Positions 61,485 through 64,000 of a DNA stretch of 64,000 nucleotides are shown one piece after another. Within the stretch, counting starts at the first letter, position 1. Each line of letters opens with the position of its first letter. The stretch is from Paenibacillus sp. FSL H7-0357. GTDB taxonomy: Bacteria > Bacillota > Bacilli > Paenibacillales > Paenibacillaceae. Position numbers and translations under genes: made by a program. The DNA is taken from positions 7,235,501-7,299,500 of the forward strand of contig NZ_CP009241.1 of assembly GCF_000758525.1 (NCBI RefSeq), written 5' to 3'. Under the pieces are notes generated by a model. It made no database searches, was not told the DNA's origin, and worked only from the letters and a program-made list of their open reading frames with translations.

Positions 61485-62390
61485 TTAGACCTTGCTCTGA
61501 CCACTCTCATCCACTGCCTGAGCCGTTTTTGGCCGGGTTTTGCGGTTGACCAGCGTTACGCTAAGCAGAATAATCGCCAGACCGGCAAGCGTATTGGCAT
61601 AGACCGGTTCATTCAGGAAGATTACACCCCACATCAGCCCGAACACGGGGACCAGAAAGGTAACGCTGACGGTCTTGACCGCGCCGACACTTTGGATCAG
61701 GTGAAAATACAAGAGATACGCCACGGAAGTGCAAATGAATGACAAACCGAGTACGGAAAAAACCGCTGCCGAAGACGGCAGCTCCCGGGGGGCAAAAATT
61801 ACCGCCAGCGGCAGCAGCACTACAGCCGCCCCGAGCTGCTGGCCTGCAGCAAGCGCCAATGGCGCAAGGCCACGGCCCACGCGTGCAGCGTATAATCCCC
61901 CGAAGCCGTAGGCAAGTGCAGCTCCGAGAGAGAAAAACACAGACAACAGAACCTTGCCGGAGAGCGGCACCGGACTCCATCCGACCAGCACTGCTACGCC
62001 GAGCAAGCCGATCACGAGTCCTATAGACTTGGACAGTCCCGGCTTCTCCTGTTGCGTTCCCCAAGCAGCAAGTGCAGCGAACATCGGTGTGGTGGCATTG
62101 AGGATGGCTGCCAGCGAAGCGCTAAGGTGCAGCTCGGCCATGCAGATCAGTGTGAAGGGCAGCGCGGCATTAATGGAGCCCAGCACAAGGAACTGCTTCC
62201 AATGCTGCCAGATCCCCAGCTTCCGCTTGGTGACCGCTGCAAAGAGCAGCAAGGTTGCTGCTGCCAGCGTAACGCGCAGCTCTGTCGTAACAACAGGCCC
62301 CAATTCGGGAGAAGCAATTCTCATAAACAGAAAGGAAGCGCCCCAGGAAAAGGCCAACAGCAAAAGAATGGAGAAATCCTTACGGCTCAT
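61485..62390 (-). CDS. EamA-family drug/metabolite transporter
   Basis: 301 residues from ATG 62390, with AGGGGAG upstream; it overlaps the stop of the MFS gene by 4 bases (ATGA), so the two are coupled. Ten membrane helices in two EamA halves of five: FSWGASFLFMRIASPELGP starts the first, and the second includes GLMWGVIFLNEPVYANTLAG. EamA (DMT) carriers export amino acids, metabolites or drugs. An in-frame ATG at 62438 lies inside the MFS gene with no site. Paired with the Bcr/CflA-type MFS gene as an efflux operon. Confidence 0.87.
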   Translation of the reverse strand: MSRKDFSILLLLAFSWGASFLFMRIASPELGPVVTTELRVTLAAATLLLFAAVTKRKLGIWQHWKQFLVLGSINAALPFTLICMAELHLSASLAAILNATTPMFAALAAWGTQQEKPGLSKSIGLVIGLLGVAVLVGWSPVPLSGKVLLSVFFSLGAALAYGFGGLYAARVGRGLAPLALAAGQQLGAAVVLLPLAVIFAPRELPSSAAVFSVLGLSFICTSVAYLLYFHLIQSVGAVKTVSVTFLVPVFGLMWGVIFLNEPVYANTLAGLAIILLSVTLVNRKTRPKTAQAVDESGQSKV

Positions 62391-63619
62391 TTCTTCTCCC
62401 CTCTCTTGCAGAGCAGCAGATAGGACAGGATAGAACAAACCCCGGCACCCGCGATCACGATCGCCATCGGCAGCGCCGTTTCGTCACCCCCAAGGCCGAC
62501 CAGCGGAGCGACACAGCCGCCAAGCAGCAGCGGCAGCAGACCCAGCAGCGCTGAAGCGCTGCCTGCGGTTTCTCCCTGATCCTGCATCGCCAGCGAGAAG
62601 CTGGTAGTGCCCACCATTCCCACACTGGAAACCACAGCGAACAGGCAGATCAGGATGGGAAGGAGACCGCCTCCCGCCAGAATAGTGATCAGCAGCACAA
62701 CACCTCCCAGTGTGCAGAGCAGGAGGCCGCTGGCCAGCAGCTTCGCTTCGCCCAGCCGTCCGGACAATCTTCCGGCAATCTGGCCGGACATAATAATCCC
62801 CAGCCCGTTAACGGCAAAGATCAGACTGTACATTTGCGGAGACACTCCAAAAATATTTTGCAGCACAAATGAAGAGCCGGAAATATAAGCGAACATCGCC
62901 GCTGTAACAAACCCTTGAGAGAGTGCATAACCTATAAACTTCCTGTTGCGGAGCAGATCACGGAAGGTGCGCAGCGTGCCTAACAGCCCGCTTTTTACGC
63001 GCCGCTCCTTCGGCAGCGTCTCCGGCAGCCGCAGCAGAATGGTGGCGCAAAAGAGCAGCCCGGCTGCAAATAATACAATGAATACGCCCTGCCAGGTCGT
63101 TATTCTCAGCAGCTGCCCGCCGATAACGGGAGCGAATATGGGCCCCAGACCATTGACGATCATCAGCAGCGAGAAAAACTTCGTGAGTTCGGAGCCGCTG
63201 TACAGATCGCGGACCGCCGCCCGGGAGATGACCACCCCTACCGAGCCGGCCAGGCCCTGGATAAAGCGCAGCCCGACCAACAGCCCGATCGAGGGGCTGA
63301 AGGCGCAGAGCAGCGAGGATACCGCATAAATCAGCATGCCGATGAGCAGCGGACGGCGGCGCCCGTGGACATCACTCAGAGGCCCTGCCACAAGCTGCCC
63401 CAAGGCCAGCCCCAGCAAAAAGAAGGTCAGACTGAGCTGTACCAGCGCTGCGCTGGTGCCGAAATGTTCGCCAAGCGCGGGAAGCGCAGGCAAATACATA
63501 TCGATGGACAGCGGACCAATGGTGGCAATAGCCCCCAGAATGACAGCAAGCTGAAGCCGCTGTTTCCGCGATGGGCCTTCTGCGGCCAGCGAATTCTTAT
63601 CGTTTTGTATTTTGATCAT
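62387..63619 (-). CDS. MFS drug-resistance transporter, Bcr/CflA type
   Basis: 410 residues, 12 membrane helices. After a soluble start (residues 1-23) helix 1 reads ATIGPLSIDMYLPALPAL, which is diagnostic of Bcr/CflA (DHA1). LSDVHGRRRPLLIG is motif A between helices 2 and 3; RFIQGLAGSVGVVISRA is motif B/C-like. It should export drugs such as bicyclomycin or chloramphenicol, or amino acid derivatives. ATG 63619 has only a weak AAAGG at 15 bases; a downstream start cannot be excluded. The gene overlaps the EamA gene that follows. Confidence 0.87.
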   Translation of the reverse strand: MIKIQNDKNSLAAEGPSRKQRLQLAVILGAIATIGPLSIDMYLPALPALGEHFGTSAALVQLSLTFFLLGLALGQLVAGPLSDVHGRRRPLLIGMLIYAVSSLLCAFSPSIGLLVGLRFIQGLAGSVGVVISRAAVRDLYSGSELTKFFSLLMIVNGLGPIFAPVIGGQLLRITTWQGVFIVLFAAGLLFCATILLRLPETLPKERRVKSGLLGTLRTFRDLLRNRKFIGYALSQGFVTAAMFAYISGSSFVLQNIFGVSPQMYSLIFAVNGLGIIMSGQIAGRLSGRLGEAKLLASGLLLCTLGGVVLLITILAGGGLLPILICLFAVVSSVGMVGTTSFSLAMQDQGETAGSASALLGLLPLLLGGCVAPLVGLGGDETALPMAIVIAGAGVCSILSYLLLCKRGEKK

Positions 63620-63783
63620 GGTAAATTATTGTCAACCTTTCCGCAGCAGGCCTCAGGCCAGTTTTTTTGTATTCTTCATACTACCTGATGCGGGGCATGT
63701 TGTTCAATGTTTTTCCCTATTTATCCCATTGAACTTTCAGTGCATGTACAGGTCGCCCGTCCATAGTGATAGGCAGTCCTGCA

Positions 63784-64000
63784 TTATCTATGTACCTCAG
63801 AAGCAACGGCTTTCCGGTGCGGGTTGTATTCGGCGTAGGCTCCGGTTATGTGTCTGTAATCCAGCGGGGCATCCTCGATGATCGCTTTGCGTTTGGCTTT
63901 CAATACAATTTGCTCGATATCAGCAAGGCTGCAGCCCGCCAGCAGTTCAGCCATCCGGCGGGACAGCTCCTGCGCCTCCGGTTCAGAACCGACAAACAGC
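63784..64000 (-). CDS. C-terminal end of a probable AAA+ ATPase (5' end outside window)
   Basis: The minus strand shows 71 codons up to the stop at 63784. The text SEPEAQELSRRMAELLAGCS then LADIEQIVLKAKRKAI looks like the AAA lid helix bundle (A-x-G-x-S-x-A-D-I-x-x-L/I-V) of FtsH/SpoVK-like ATPases. The tail after about residue 45 is short (AYAEYNPHRKAVASEVHR). The ATPase core lies beyond the window, so the identity is tentative. It is separated from the MFS gene by 164 bases with no terminator recognised. Confidence 0.5.
   Translation of the reverse strand, partial: LFVGSEPEAQELSRRMAELLAGCSLADIEQIVLKAKRKAIIEDAPLDYRHITGAYAEYNPHRKAVASEVHR

Overview
The window looks like chromosomal DNA from a low-to-mid GC, spore-forming Gram-positive bacterium, most likely Paenibacillus. 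Signs are strong GGAGG-type ribosome sites, a Spo0E-family phosphatase, a lipoteichoic acid synthase, cidAB, an S-layer-homology surface protein, a PreAT-type pyrimidine pathway and many c-di-GMP proteins. Genus is inferred from gene content and style, not from a marker gene. No rRNA, tRNA, CRISPR array or prophage was seen.

Left part (1-13.7 kb): a truncated HTH-TPR regulator, a small Spo0E-like protein, a divergent cidR/cidAB locus, a Gfo/Idh/MocA oxidoreductase, a nuclease-helicase fusion, LtaS, a MarR regulator, a chemotaxis receptor with an unusual signalling tip, and one insertion sequence. The insertion sequence is IS110-family; its short left flank and long, structured right flank suggest IS1111-type organisation with a guide (bridge/seek) RNA downstream of the transposase. 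It sits beside an intergenic palindromic repeat.

Middle-left (13.7-29 kb): an MHYT-GGDEF-EAL protein, an ABC exporter pair, and a two-gene surface operon. That operon encodes a low-complexity secreted protein ending in Cys-Pro and a 1238-residue protein with two thioredoxin-like domains, four repeats and three SLH domains; an intrinsic terminator lies between its probable distal promoter and first gene. Then come a TcyP-type symporter, another Gfo/Idh/MocA enzyme, and a three-gene operon with two UbiA prenyltransferases flanking a DUF6081-like protein.

Middle (29-41 kb): two membrane GGDEF-EAL proteins flanking an acetate transporter, an AraC regulator with a GH27 alpha-galactosidase, a DsrE-like protein and a cysteine-desulfurase-like PLP enzyme (possible sulfur relay), a VTT-domain membrane protein and a GNAT acetyltransferase.

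Right-middle (41-54 kb): a reductive pyrimidine catabolism locus. PreT, PreA, dihydropyrimidinase and a 79-residue unknown form one operon; an ABC importer, a (methyl)malonate-semialdehyde dehydrogenase and an omega-amino acid aminotransferase form another; a PucR-type regulator lies between. The beta-ureidopropionase needed to complete the route is not in the window. TAGACA/TGTCTA inverted repeats precede both the PucR/preT divergence and the ABC operon, giving a candidate operator.

Right end (54-64 kb): a 7TM-PAS-GGDEF diguanylate cyclase, an MBL-fold hydrolase, a DUF72 protein, an intracellular alpha-amylase, a nitroreductase, a FlxA-like protein, a drug-efflux pair (MFS plus EamA), and the 3' end of a probable AAA+ ATPase gene. 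Starts were reassigned wherever a good ribosome site supports an internal codon.
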